Program-made: the position numbers and the translations under genes
The notes under the pieces: generated by a model
What the model saw: the letters and a program-made list of their open reading frames with translations, nothing else
Database searches by the model: none
Told to the model about the DNA's origin: nothing
Part shown: positions 10,608 through 21,600 of the stretch, in pieces
Numbering within the stretch: the stretch's first letter is position 1
Layout of the letters: each line of letters starts with the position of its first letter
From: Perkinsus marinus ATCC 50983
Lineage: Eukaryota; Perkinsozoa; Perkinsida; Perkinsidae
DNA: 64,000 nt
Assembly (NCBI RefSeq): GCF_000006405.1
Contig: NW_003213929.1
Span: 6,912 to 70,911, forward strand
Direction of reading: 5' to 3'

Positions 10608-11826
10608 TAGGGTGGCACGAATTACTTCCTTCCAATTATTTCCTTCCATTTCCTTCGGAAAGATGAAGGAAATTTAGAAAATTCTTTCGGGCAGGAAAAA
10701 TAGGAAAAATAGGAAAAATAGGAAAAATAAAGAAAAATAAAGAAAAATTTCCCGAAACTGCCATAAATGGGCATAAAAAAGCCAAAAAACGGCAGGTGAT
10801 GTCTATGATATATGCCTGTGTTAGTGGTCTCGGTTAGACCGAGTATAGGGAAACCTTGTTCGCCAGGATGATCAAAGATTTTTGTGGCGAGCGAGAATTC
10901 GATTCGCACTTTCACTGGAAGGCCCAGGTTGCGGTTTCGGTTATTGCGTGGCACTTCACAGTGCGAGGTTCGCACCATGATCATTTTATTCAAGCGGGAA
11001 ATGCTGCACTCCCACAAGCACAACACGGTGAAGTATTAACGTAGCATACTCCAAAACACACGGATAGGTAACCCTGACGCAGGCAGTGGTTCTGTAACCG
11101 GCCGCAGGCTCAGAGTCTGAGGCTCTGACTGGATCAGTAATTGCCGTTACGGACAGTCCGAGCTTTGCACCTCGCTTCGCATCATAACTCGTCAGTGTTC
11201 CCATCTGCGTTCCTTGCTGATACGCGCGGTCGAACCTGTGAAAGTGATCGAAATTGGAAGGTTTTATTGGTGACTATAAGACATTTCCAATGCTGGCCGC
11301 CGCGAGGACTGCCGTTGACAAAAGTTTTCGACAATCCCCTTATTCGAGAAAAAATAAGACTGTTGCTGCTGGCATACATGATGGGCACGATAAAACAGAG
11401 GCAGAAGTGGTGATGGTAACGAAGGGATGCAGACATTAAAGAACATTAAAGATGCAGACAATCAAGAAATGTCCAACGACAGCTCTAATCACCGAGCGTT
11501 GGAAACTTTCCAGTGGAAAGCGCGCTTGTTCAGCCGCTTAACTTTAGCGCCCTGGTCTCCTCCAGTGTGGATATCTCACATATCTTGTAACGCTTTGAAT
11601 CAGTTACATCTAATCAAGCTATGAAACATGATTAGTAAGCGCAAATCATCTGCTAGCAGCCTGATCGAATAAGACAGTGACGCTCTGGCCTGCCAAACCT
11701 GGCAGGCCAAGCGGAAAAATTTATTTTTCCGTATTTTTCCGTATTTTTCCTTCATTTTTCCTTCAAACTTCAAATTTCCTTCCGAAGGAAATAATTTTTC
11801 TATTTTTCCTTCCGCGTGCCACCCTA
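10608..11826. mobile_element. Non-autonomous hAT-type DNA transposon inside the DIRS element
   Basis: 1219 bp. Ends are perfect 12-bp inverted repeats TAGGGTGGCACG / CGTGCCACCCTA. Both flanks carry the same 8-bp target duplication AACGGAGG (10600-10607 and 11827-11834). TA-starting ends with 8-bp duplications are typical of hAT. Next to the ends are clustered short motifs in opposite orientation, GGAAAAATA repeated in tandem near 10694-10740 and TATTTTTCC near 11717-11810, like hAT subterminal transposase-binding repeats. No transposase frame is present, so it must rely on another copy. Confidence 0.85.
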
Positions 11827-12977
11827 AACGGAGGTGCTTAGTTGGGGTGAATGGACAGATGCGATCCTTCAAGAAGGGGCATTCCTCATATGAGAATGGG
11901 CAGTAAGATTGCTGAGATGAGGGAGCCGAAGTTGTAGAGCGCTGGCGCAGATATGTTGTTGGTTGGTATGGGGTTGATCTGCGGGAAGCATACCTCCCAT
12001 GGATTTCCGCGAGGAGAGCGGAGTCGAAATCCGTAGAAAGACATCTCAACAAGCAAACCGAGTAAGATAGTCCAGACGATGCTGACAATTGACGAGCACG
12101 CGAGCTCAACGAGCGTCGAAACTTCATGTCAAAGTCGATAGCTGCTGAGTCATTCAGAGCTCGAGCAAGTGATACCAGCTTGAGAGGGTATTCTATAAGG
12201 GCTAAGCTCGATCCCGTCTCGGTCAGAGTATGCACCGCAAATGCCCACGGTATTGTAACGGATAACAACTCTGACAAATTACGGGGACGAACCTCTCTAG
12301 AACGTGACGCTCTGGACGAATAATCTGTAGTCGTGACGTACAATTCGCAGTAGCGCCGGGGTCATTGTGAAGTCGGCGAAGAGAGTAGGAGAGGGGCAAA
12401 GAGCAGGCGAAGGGTTAGCCTGCCATAGAGATGACGAGAGAGAGGCGAAGTTGGTAGTATCGACTCCGCCGGCAGCAGAAACGAGCTTACTCGCTTCGGT
12501 CAATGCCGACCGAAGAATTCTCTCGTATTTGAGATGTAGAAGGGCGATAGATTGTTTATCCTTCCCTAGCGAAGAGACTTCGGGGATAGCCGCAGTCTGG
12601 GCGACTTGTTGCAGAGCACTACTCTCTTTAGCAAAGTTCACCAAAGCTGACGGATCGTCGATACCGATATGGGAGAGAGCAGCTAGAAGAGCAGTGCGAG
12701 GGGCAAGTTCCTCAGCGTTAGAACCAAAGCAGGATGCTAAGGGGGTGGGGGCGGGCATTTAGGTGTGAGAGTAAAGAGAGGAGAGCCCTACTGGATAAAC
12801 ACGCTCGATCGGAGGCGAATATCGCAGAGGCAAACCTCGCCCTGTTCTCAATCGGAGAACTGAGAGGCTCGTCAAAGAAGTGAAACTCACATCGTAGAGC
12901 CCTCCAGCTACCTCGTGACCAACAGTCAACGAGAGAGCCTCCAAAGTACGAGCCGTCGTACTCGAGGAACGAAGCAC
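11827..12977 (-). CDS. DIRS gag-like region
   Basis: Overlapping reading frames rich in Ser, Ala and Leu between the 5' repeat and the inserted hAT-type element. A Cys/His cluster (EECPFLKDRICPF...TKH) near 11860-11900 suggests a zinc-binding knuckle as in gag proteins of DIRS elements. The assignment rests on position and composition. Confidence 0.5.
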
Positions 12978-13071
12978 AGGTAGAGGGAAAACGCCCTCAA
13001 GACAACGGACGGTCGCGTCCGATAGATTACTCCCAAGAGTAGTCCTCTGGGAAGTTCAGTGACAGTGGGGA

Positions 13072-13212
13072 ACGACGAAACATTTTGACGTGGAGGTCAC
13101 AACCGAACAACCGTCGTTAGCTATGGAGGAGTACGTATGCCCATAATTTTTGGGCGTGCGCAAACTAGTGCATGGTTCTTTCTTTGACCGTGTCCAATGA
13201 ATTGAACGTTGA
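13072..13212 (-). repeat. Terminal repeat A (5' copy) of the DIRS element
   Basis: Matches 6511-6650 almost base for base, starting ACGACGAAAC and ending GAACGTTGA. The right edge of the match marks the element's 5' end. Confidence 0.9.
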
Positions 13213-13276
13213 GAAACGTAGAAGTTCAAAGCGTTGAACATCAAACGACTGATAATCATCCGGCTTCGAGTAAGCA

Positions 13277-16200
13277 TCATAGCATGCACTCCTCTAGAAG
13301 CTTACCCTCGTCATCCGTCCAGTTGGCTACAGCCACTACGAGCCATGATTGATATGCTAGTATCGGTCCCGATACCTTCTTAAGGGATCCACGATGTAGG
13401 TAGGAAGCGATAGCAGCCAGCAGCACCTGGGATGCGGAATGCCAATGCATCAATACTTTGGGCATACCATTTGTGTGGCGTAGGCACTGATGCTACCTCG
13501 GTTACTCTCAGCAGAGGCTAGCCCAAGGGCGCTGCCCAGGAGGGTCCATGCGAAGAGGGGCGCTACGCAATACACTGCACGGATCTGATGACCACAAGTA
13601 ACACGATAACTGTTGGAGGGGCATCGGCAATGCTACCGCGCCGCCCTTGATCAGCAACTGCAATATAATATGACCGGGCAGTAGCCCCCATAGAGCGTAA
13701 CTAACAACAATAGCGGCAATAACGGGGGAATCGTCCTCTCTTGCCTACTTACGCATCAACGGCTTCATCCCTCCCTTCCCATACCGAATACACCAGTGTG
13801 GATACCAGCATCATCATAGATGTACGCATTGTGAAGTATCTGTCCGGATGATATTACTCACCACAACCTCAGGTCCTTGTCGTCGCCCTACAAGGCATTC
13901 TCCGCTTCAATACGATCTGTAAACCATTGGCGAGGCGATACCACTCCCTGCCATTTAAATGCGGTATTCCTGTGATGATCGACATGCAGCAGCAAGCACT
14001 CGAGAGAGAGCATTACTTTGCTAGCATCTTCGTCATCACTTTGAAGGAGCCCATAGTCGAGGCAACATACTGGGTTGTGGCCATGCGTACACGTCTCATT
14101 GCTCGTACCTATCAAGGGCTCAACAACCCACGAGGGGCATCGGAATACTTCCTACGAATCTCGCCGTCTCGATGACAGCAGCCTGCAGTGCGAAGGCATC
14201 AGCAGCTGAGCTCTTATGCCCCTGCGTGATGTGAGCACTCATACTAGACTGTATGAGATCAGTCAACAACTCCTCACTTGGCAACGAATCTACCGGCAGG
14301 ATGCAAGAGGCATACTCCACGACTAGATGCTTACTTTCGGAGAGAGTAGCGACGACACTAGTGAACTTGAGCATGAACGAAGTAGTGACCAGCCCACCAC
14401 AGGATGCTGGGAACGACAGAGGCTTCCCACTACGGGGTGGGTGCACCTAGAAGACCTTCTTCGGAGGTATAGATGGGCAGAATTACGTTACGGGCCGTTA
14501 CGGTTCACTTTTACGGTTACGTTTCAAGCCCCGTACCGTAAAATTACGGCGCCGTAACGGGGCTTACGGAGATGCAGAGGACAAAACTAGGATTGATAAT
14601 TCAAATCGCCTAAATCTATTTCATGTGAATGCGAATCCGTAGATAGGCCGGCTTGGCAGTTCCGAACCAGCCTGGGAGTAAGACGGATGGAATTTGCAAA
14701 GGAGACGAGTGGCAAATGCGACAGCAAATGTTACTCTCTCAGCGGCTCGGTTGAAATTCGAGCCACAAGAAATGAGGTTAACAACTATTTGAGCTATCGT
14801 CGAGTGCACTACAGCGAATCTTTCCGCCACAATTCCAAAAAAACAGTTCAGCATCAACCGTAAAGTCGTAAGGCCTTTCCGTAACCGAAAACTGCCTACG
14901 TTACGCACGCCGTCACATAAACCGTAAAAGACGTTACGCTGCCCATCTATATTCGGAGAATCGGGTAGAACGACTTCCCTACCGTTTGAGCGAGGGTGAC
15001 CAAATTACCAAAGCAAGCCGCCTGTAGATGGGCCACCTGAATTGCTGTACTTTTTATCGAGGAAAAAGTGTTAGTGATACCCGCCGAGCTCCCTCATCAT
15101 CAGCCTGTTTCCAGGCCTGATATAGAGTCTTCTGGCATACTGCTGAGGCTGCTCGAGTTAGACCGTAGTCCTAGGAAGTAGCAATGAGTAGCCGCATCCA
15201 GGGACCGAACCCACCTCCTGGACTTCAGAGGGCGACATCAAGGTGTTGCAGAGGGTGTGAAAGTAAGTGAGCAATGCCGAATCGGCCTCCGCCAGAGACA
15301 TCTTGCTGGATCCACACAGTCTACTGCTTCTACACCGTACCTGCTTACACGATGATTTGCTAATGCTCCTAACAATTAGCGTACTGACGACAACATACAC
15401 GTGACACCGAAGGTGACCACGGAGGCTGCTATACACGCCAGCATACAGAGACCGATCTCGGAGTAGATGGAATCCATCATGCCGTATCTGCTAGTAGGCA
15501 GTCCGCTTTCTCAGGAATCACTCACTCACATTGGCACAGTGCAGACCATAAGTGCCCCCAATGGGACACTGTACACTTCATTTATCTGAGGACCAGCGAG
15601 GGATGATGCCTCGTAACGATAGCCGCAGGGCGTGACGTACAGGCTCAACAGTATAACCAAAGGCATGCAGGGCAATGAGGGGTAGGGCCCAGACAGCTGC
15701 TATGTAAGAGTTATATCTACGTAATGGGAATAGCGACTGCTCAGTTCGAGGGGCAACCAACGTCGTACTCAGCCGAGACGGCATCGAACACTGCTCTGAT
15801 TGCTAGTGTCCATATAGCAGCGAAAAAGAGTGATATAATAGAGGCATTGATGACCTACAACATTGAAGAGGTTATGAACACGCAGCATTGGGGAGGTACA
15901 GTCTCATGTTACTTTCATCGAGTTCCTCCATGCACCACACAAGCAATCCCCAGCTGCCAGGAACACGGTCATAAGGGCTAAGGCCGCAATGTCCGGGCCG
16001 AACCAACGTGCAACAGGCGGTACGAAACAAAACACCTGAGGAGGACAGCATTCCCACCTTGGGACCGACCACGGATATTACTGATGATAGAATGGTGGAT
16101 ATGGTGAAAGACAGCATGTAAAATGTGCATGGGTAGTCGAGAAAATGTCGGGCAAGCCGGAGGTTCATTTTAACTATGGTACGGTAGCACGAAAGGGCTG

Positions 16201-16495
16201 CCAACGATAGATTTCCCCAGCTATCGGACGCAACAGTAGCAGGGAGTACTAACGCGTATTAACTCTGTGCCAGCACCCTACCAGGTTCAACGGCAAAGTC
16301 CTCCCAGGCCATGGCCATTAACGACAAGACAGGAAGACTGGGACTCACAGGAGGCTTTGGTAGAGCCTTCAGTGTGCACCGCCGATGGGGACACAATGTC
16401 ATTGCAGCCACCGAGTCCCAACCCGCACCCCTACTCTCCCTGGATGGGAAGCCCAAGACCCTCTTGTTACCCTCAACACAACTCCACGACAAGTT
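13277..16495 (-). CDS. Multi-pass membrane protein, unrecognised
   Basis: A chain of minus-strand exons with many hydrophobic helices. Examples are VLPATVASDSWGNLSLAALS near 16190, WFGPDIAALALMTVFLAAG near 15960-16010, MLACIAASVVTFGVTCMLSS near 15380-15450, RAVYCVAPLFAWTLLGSALG near 13530-13590, and a last block YQSWLVVAVANW with an acidic end at 13277. This is transporter-like, with a soluble loop around 14180-14440, but I could not place the family. The start is uncertain and may lie anywhere near 16300-16500. One intron, between VTLAQT and the exon starting at 14446, holds a MITE. The gene stops 65 bp from the DIRS element. Confidence 0.5.
14468..14951. mobile_element. hAT-type MITE in an intron
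   Basis: 484 bp, with inverted ends TATAGATGGGCAG / CTGCCCATCTATA. Flanks are TTCGGAGG (14460-14467) and TTCGGAGA (14952-14959), an 8-bp target duplication with one difference. The interior next to both ends is packed with GTTACGG/CCGTAAC motifs. No coding capacity is credible. It lies between a GTAGGG donor near 14988 and a TTCTAG acceptor near 14447, so it lengthens a host intron of roughly 45 bp to over 500 bp. Confidence 0.75.
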
Positions 16496-16554
16496 GATCC
16501 CCAGAACGTCATCATCAAAGTTATATTAACCCGACATCAGCTGTATGATGATGA

Positions 16555-18506
16555 TCACTTCCGAGCGTAGGATATCTTCACCAACTGCCCCTCCATAGTA
16601 TAGTCGCCTCTAGCATTCTTAGCCATAGTGGCCTGGAACTCGCTACTGAAATCTATGAACCCGACCTACAATAACAATAGATGCAGCCCTGACGGCTACG
16701 CACCAGCTGCGTGAGATTACTCCTACCTGTCGTTCTGCTATCACACGTGTGCCCTCGAAGCCTGGATAGGACTTGAACACTGCTGTAAGCTTCTCAGGAG
16801 TGCACCTCGGGGGTAGATTCTCCACGAAAAGAGTCCTACCAGGAGATGTGAGCCGACTTGCCAATAGCCTGCCCTCACTTATTAGGAACGTTAGAGTGCT
16901 GTACGACCTTAGGCGCTGATACTGAGGTGTTGAAGAAGTCCTCTGCAGTAGTTAGTTTCTGGATGAAAGGCATCCCCAACGTCGGCCTCGTCCGCTGGTT
17001 AACTCACCTTCTGTTGAACAGGTTGTTGTTGTTGTTGCTGTCCAATATTGAAGGGCATGCCTGGAGGGATATGTAGTACAGAAAGAGACTAGTCAGTATT
17101 CCCCCTACCTTGGAAGCCCCCAGCGGGCACACCTGCAAAGTTGGGCACCATCGGCTGCATACCAGCCTAGAAAGGATGCCTAGGCATAGACAGGTAACGC
17201 CCTCAGACCCACCGGCATAGCCCCTCCAGGTACTGCTGCCTTGGCCGCTGCTGCTGCCGCTGCCGCTGCAGCTGCCCTAAGAAAGCTCCCTTGAATACGA
17301 AGAGCCTTGACGGTGGACATTACGCTTGTGCGGCTGCATCGGGTTGCAGCTTAGCCTGTGCTGCCTCTCTCATCTCCTTCAACTTCTCCTTATCCCGACG
17401 GACGTAGGTGCCTTCATACAACCACATAAGCATGTTCGGATATCATCACAAGGTGTGTTATGCCGTGTAGTACCTTCCTTCTTAGCAATCGCGTCTGATT
17501 TAGTCTTAGCGTATGACACCCGCATGTTCTTGCTGTACCTAACGTAAGCAATGTACTCCAAGGGCCTCAGCAGCTTGCGGCCCTACAGACTGTGGCCTTG
17601 CAGCTTCTTCATCGCAGACGAGGACTCCTCTTTCGACGAGAAAACGACAAATACCTAGAGGCAATACGACCATACATCCGACGGCTTACTGGGCATTGTT
17701 GCTATGAAGACTCCGACCGAACCCCCGTCCTCACCTGACCCCTCCGTCGGAGTGATCTCATCGCAATACAGTCGATGACGGTACCACAGGATTTACATAA
17801 CTAAGACGAATACTTAGAGAGAGGATTAGGCAACCACTCCGGACCTCGAGGATCGATTTCTTAAGCTCTTCAGGTTTCACTCGATCATTGAGGTTGTTGA
17901 TATAGAGGGTCTCGTTGGGAGGGAAGTCGTCTGGAGGCCTCTCATGGGGATCCTATCATGCAGCCCGATTGAGCTCAACCAATATACCACGATACTACGT
18001 GAGCTAGCCGCTCAGCCAGAGGTATCTTGGCCATCTCGGGGGAGGCTGAGCCAGCCATATTCTGCCCCTGCTGCCCACTCTGGGGAGGTGCAAAACCACC
18101 GGGCATGGGCATCATATTCGCGAATCCAGGAGGTGGAGGCATGTTGCCGAATGCCCCGCCTGGTGGGGGCATAGGTAGCATACCCCCAGGCCCTCCAGGG
18201 AAGCTAGGAAGTCCTAGAAAGCGTAGATCGGTGGGTGAGAGAGGGTATATACTATACCTGCTGGTGGGGGCGGCATCATCCCTCCTGGCATACTACCCAT
18301 TGGGGGCATGGGAAGACCCCCTGGGGGCGGGGCAGGACTCTAAAATTATAGCAACTTCCACCCACCACGGCATATGTGGGATGAGATACACCAGCCGAGA
18401 AGGAGGCCTATAGTACCTTCCCACTAGACCCTTGCGGCATACCCATGAAGGGTAGTGTGGGCATACCATGTGGAGGTTCCTGTTGTTGAGGTGGGACCCC
18501 TGACAT
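16555..18506 (-). CDS. SNRPA: U1A/U2B''-type snRNP protein with two RRMs
   Basis: Spliceosomal protein that binds U1 and/or U2 snRNA. The N-terminus is rich in Pro, Gly and Met (starts MSGVPPQQQEPPHG). RRM1 starts NETLYINNLNDRVKPEELKK near 17880-17930 and closes with SKNMRVSYAKTKSDAIAKKEG near 17470-17540, the place of the family's YAKTDSD block. A helical linker KEKLKEMREAAQAKL, Ala and Gln runs follow. RRM2 has RTLFVENLPPRCTPEKL near 16830 and ends QLVKISYARK, matching the family's ISFAKK end. Introns are about 50-75 bp. The Pro/Gly-rich N-terminal extension is not in the human proteins. A choice between U1A and U2B'' cannot be made here. Confidence 0.86.
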
Positions 18507-18681
18507 TTCTGAAATGATAGCCCCTCTGTCAAGTGCTGTCCTTATCCATCTATGATACCCATTCCCTACACACCACTTAGCGACTGAGCTCTACACAAAT
18601 GATTATGGCAGTAATAGAAACCTATATAGCGTGAAGTAGCGAGCATAATCGGAGCTCTCTTGGTAAATACGTTAACGACCT

Positions 18682-21600
18682 TCACAACACCACTGGCCGA
18701 CCTCCTATATATATCACGCGAAGACCTGATCGAACACAGCATGCGGTGATCCATACCATAGCTAGCCTCCCTACGAATTCCTTCTTCGGCTTCTTGACCT
18801 GAGTAGTCAGCTCATCCTTAGCAAGCCCCCGTACACTCTTGGGCATCTCCATACGTAGATCGAAGCATCCAGTACCTATGGACGAATAAATGGTAGAAGT
18901 GGCGGTTACCCATTCACCACGTACCAACACTGGCCTGCTTGCCGACGATGATGGACCCAGCTGGACTCTTTAAGGTATCATACTGCGCATTGTTACAGGC
19001 CTGAGCATGATGACAGCTCACGCATGGCCTGCTATGTGTGGAGCCTTCCCTACCTTAGTGAGGAAGTTAACACTAGTCTCGAATGTCATCTGCAGCCATG
19101 GGGATGCGTGAGCCTCCATACCTCTACGGCTGAAGGGACGGAACCTGGAAGGGAGGAACATTACTGCTAATAAGCTCAGCTCAATACTGTCACTACCCTC
19201 CATGATGAGTCATGTAGTCAGAGATGAGCATCAAATGCCTGGGGTCGACACCGATACCATAGTGACCGAACACTCGGAGCACCTCTTGAACTATAGCCGC
19301 ACGTGCTGCCTACAACGGGAGCAACCATTTTCCATACCATAATTGCCTGAACACTGCTACCTCTACACCATACCGATCCAAGATAAGACCGATATCATTG
19401 GTGACTATGCGGTCATGGTCGATGCCATCAAGGCCCCATGCAATATCGAGGTTAACACCTACGAGGATGGTTATAAGTAGCTACTAACCATAAAGGGAGG
19501 TTGGCTCACCTTCAGTCTCAATCGTGACCTTATCTGACTGACCAGGACGGGGCTCCACCACATGGACGCTGGTGATGCCAGGGGTCTGCTGGATGTATAG
19601 ATCAGAGCAAAGATCTGCGACAGCCTCCAGGATAAGAATCTTCCGAGAGATGCCCTGGGAGAGCTCAAGTGGTCGGGAACGGAGAACAAACCTGAACGAC
19701 GACATAGGATAATCATCGATGCACTCACTGTATAACAGAAGCGAGAAACTTACTTCGGGCCGTATAGACGTCCAGACTTGTTGAAGATGACTTCAGTAGA
19801 GTTCTTAGTCTTGGAGACCTGATACTCCTCAGCAGTAGTCTGCCCTCCAAGTGCAGGTCTGAAGATACCAACGCTCACAGCAACAGCACCACTACCACAA
19901 CACGACTTTTTACCCTTGAGTGCCCTCCTCAGCTACGGGGGTCTCGTTGTCCTCCTCGGCCTCATCCTGAGACAAAGCCACTCACAGCACACCATACCAC
20001 TCCTCTACTACATCATCCTTCTTATCATCATCACCTGCTGCTGCGTCATCAACAAGGTCATCATACTGTCCTTCATCAGCATCATCGGCATCTACACCCA
20101 CAATCAATATACATACAGAGAGCATCCCCTGCACGCCTACCGCTAGCAGCCTCCATCCTATCAAGCTCGGCCTCCCTCTCCTCATCGGTAGCTCGAGCAC
20201 GCTGGGCTAGTGTACGAGTGACGTTCTGGCTTTCGTCGCCTTGATCCTTCTGCTCAGCATTATTCTCATCCTCGGGAATCTCATTGAACACATCAGCTGC
20301 TCCCTCCTCTTGCTGGGCCTTACGTGATGTGATCTGAAGAGAACCATGTCGATCCACGGAGGACCACAGAGAAACGCCTCACAGTAGAGGTGCTCTCAGA
20401 TATCTTGATGAACTTCTTGAGATTTGAGTTGAGCTTATCTCGGAAGTCATGGTCCAGGAAGTGAGCAATGGCTGTCTGTGACAAACTAGGATATGCTTTC
20501 TGGATCATAACGGGGTCAACCAGTTCAACCTGCCCGAGGGAAGCTCATCAAGCATCGTGATGGCAGTGCATGGAGTACTTACCACAAGCTCGTAGGTTCG
20601 CATGGTCTCTCCACTAGGCTGGGCCGCAGTTACCGACTCCAACACGTGAGTCGCCACAACCACGTCCTTCAGAGACACTCGTGTCATCTTACCCTGAACA
20701 CAGTGACGATTCGAGACACACCATAGCGCCACTCCCTTGATCATTACCTTGAGCTCCTCAGCAACCTTAACTCCCCCGAGCACAGGGAATTCCATAGCAG
20801 GGGTTTCCAGGTGGCGAGATGCGGTCTGAGAATAGCACAATACTCTATGTGATCCGCAGCGCGACGAGATACCTTACCTGTACAATCTCCCTCAGTCGAG
20901 GGATACCTAGTGTGACGTTAACACCACCATGACCAGCAAGATGGAAGGTATTCAGGGTCATCTGGGTAGAGGGCTCTCCCATACCCTGACAAAGGAATAC
21001 CACTTCACATCGTCGCTCAACAGCTCAACAAATCTCAGCCTCACCTGAGCAGCCAAGGTACCAACAGCCTCACCGGGATCCGCGAGGGTCCTGAGAAGAG
21101 GTCAATAATGGAGCAGGAGAGATCACTGCTCAACCCACCTAGCGTATTTATGCATGATAACATCACGGAACTCCTCAGTCGGCATCTTCTTCTCCAATTC
21201 CTCCGGTCTATGGGAGAGATACTCCGTCAATGCATTCTCCTCTCGCTCGGACATAGCACCAGTGAACCTTGAGAAGGACAACATACTACTTCAGAACTAG
21301 CGCTTAGTTGCAAAGGCTCTCGTCATAAGAGTCGAAGAGTAATACCTCCATGGGGGTAGCATGCTGTTCATAGGAGGAGCCTTGCCTCCGTTCGTATGAG
21401 TATCCTTCACCACAAACGCGATGTGCTCCTTCTCCTCGTCTCGCAGCTTATCGCTAGCATTAACCTAATTGCCACCATCCGCCCATCATACACGTATAGA
21501 TTCCCTCACCTCCTTCACGAGGTCCTTGGTCCTTCGGCCACTCTGAGGCTTCTCCGCCCACTTCCGATAAAGGGCCGGCAAGTTGCTCTCCATCTTAGCC

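Larger units (their letters stand above)
6367..13212 (-). mobile_element. DIRS-order retrotransposon (PAT/Ngaro-like ends)
   Basis: About 6.8 kb, read right to left, or 5.6 kb without a later insertion. Parts in order: a 140-bp repeat A at the 5' end, a gag-like region, a region leading into reverse transcriptase/RNase H, a tyrosine recombinase, then the 3' repeats in the order B, A, B. This split-direct-repeat layout and a tyrosine recombinase in place of an integrase define DIRS-like elements of the PAT/Ngaro type. The two A copies differ by a single base of length over about 140 bp, so the insertion looks recent. It looks close to whole apart from a hAT-type element inserted in its 5' half. 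It sits between two host genes, 65 bp from the stop of the right one. Confidence 0.88.

Noticed and set aside
14466-14953. MITE as a Tc1/mariner-type element with TA duplication
   Set aside because: The flanks TTCGGAGG/TTCGGAGA just outside the TA form an 8-bp duplication that suits hAT better, though a TA-type reading cannot be fully excluded.
16267-16529. Plus-strand frame with reasonable composition
   Set aside because: Overlaps minus-strand exon sequence of the membrane protein; no domain and no neighbouring plus-strand exons.
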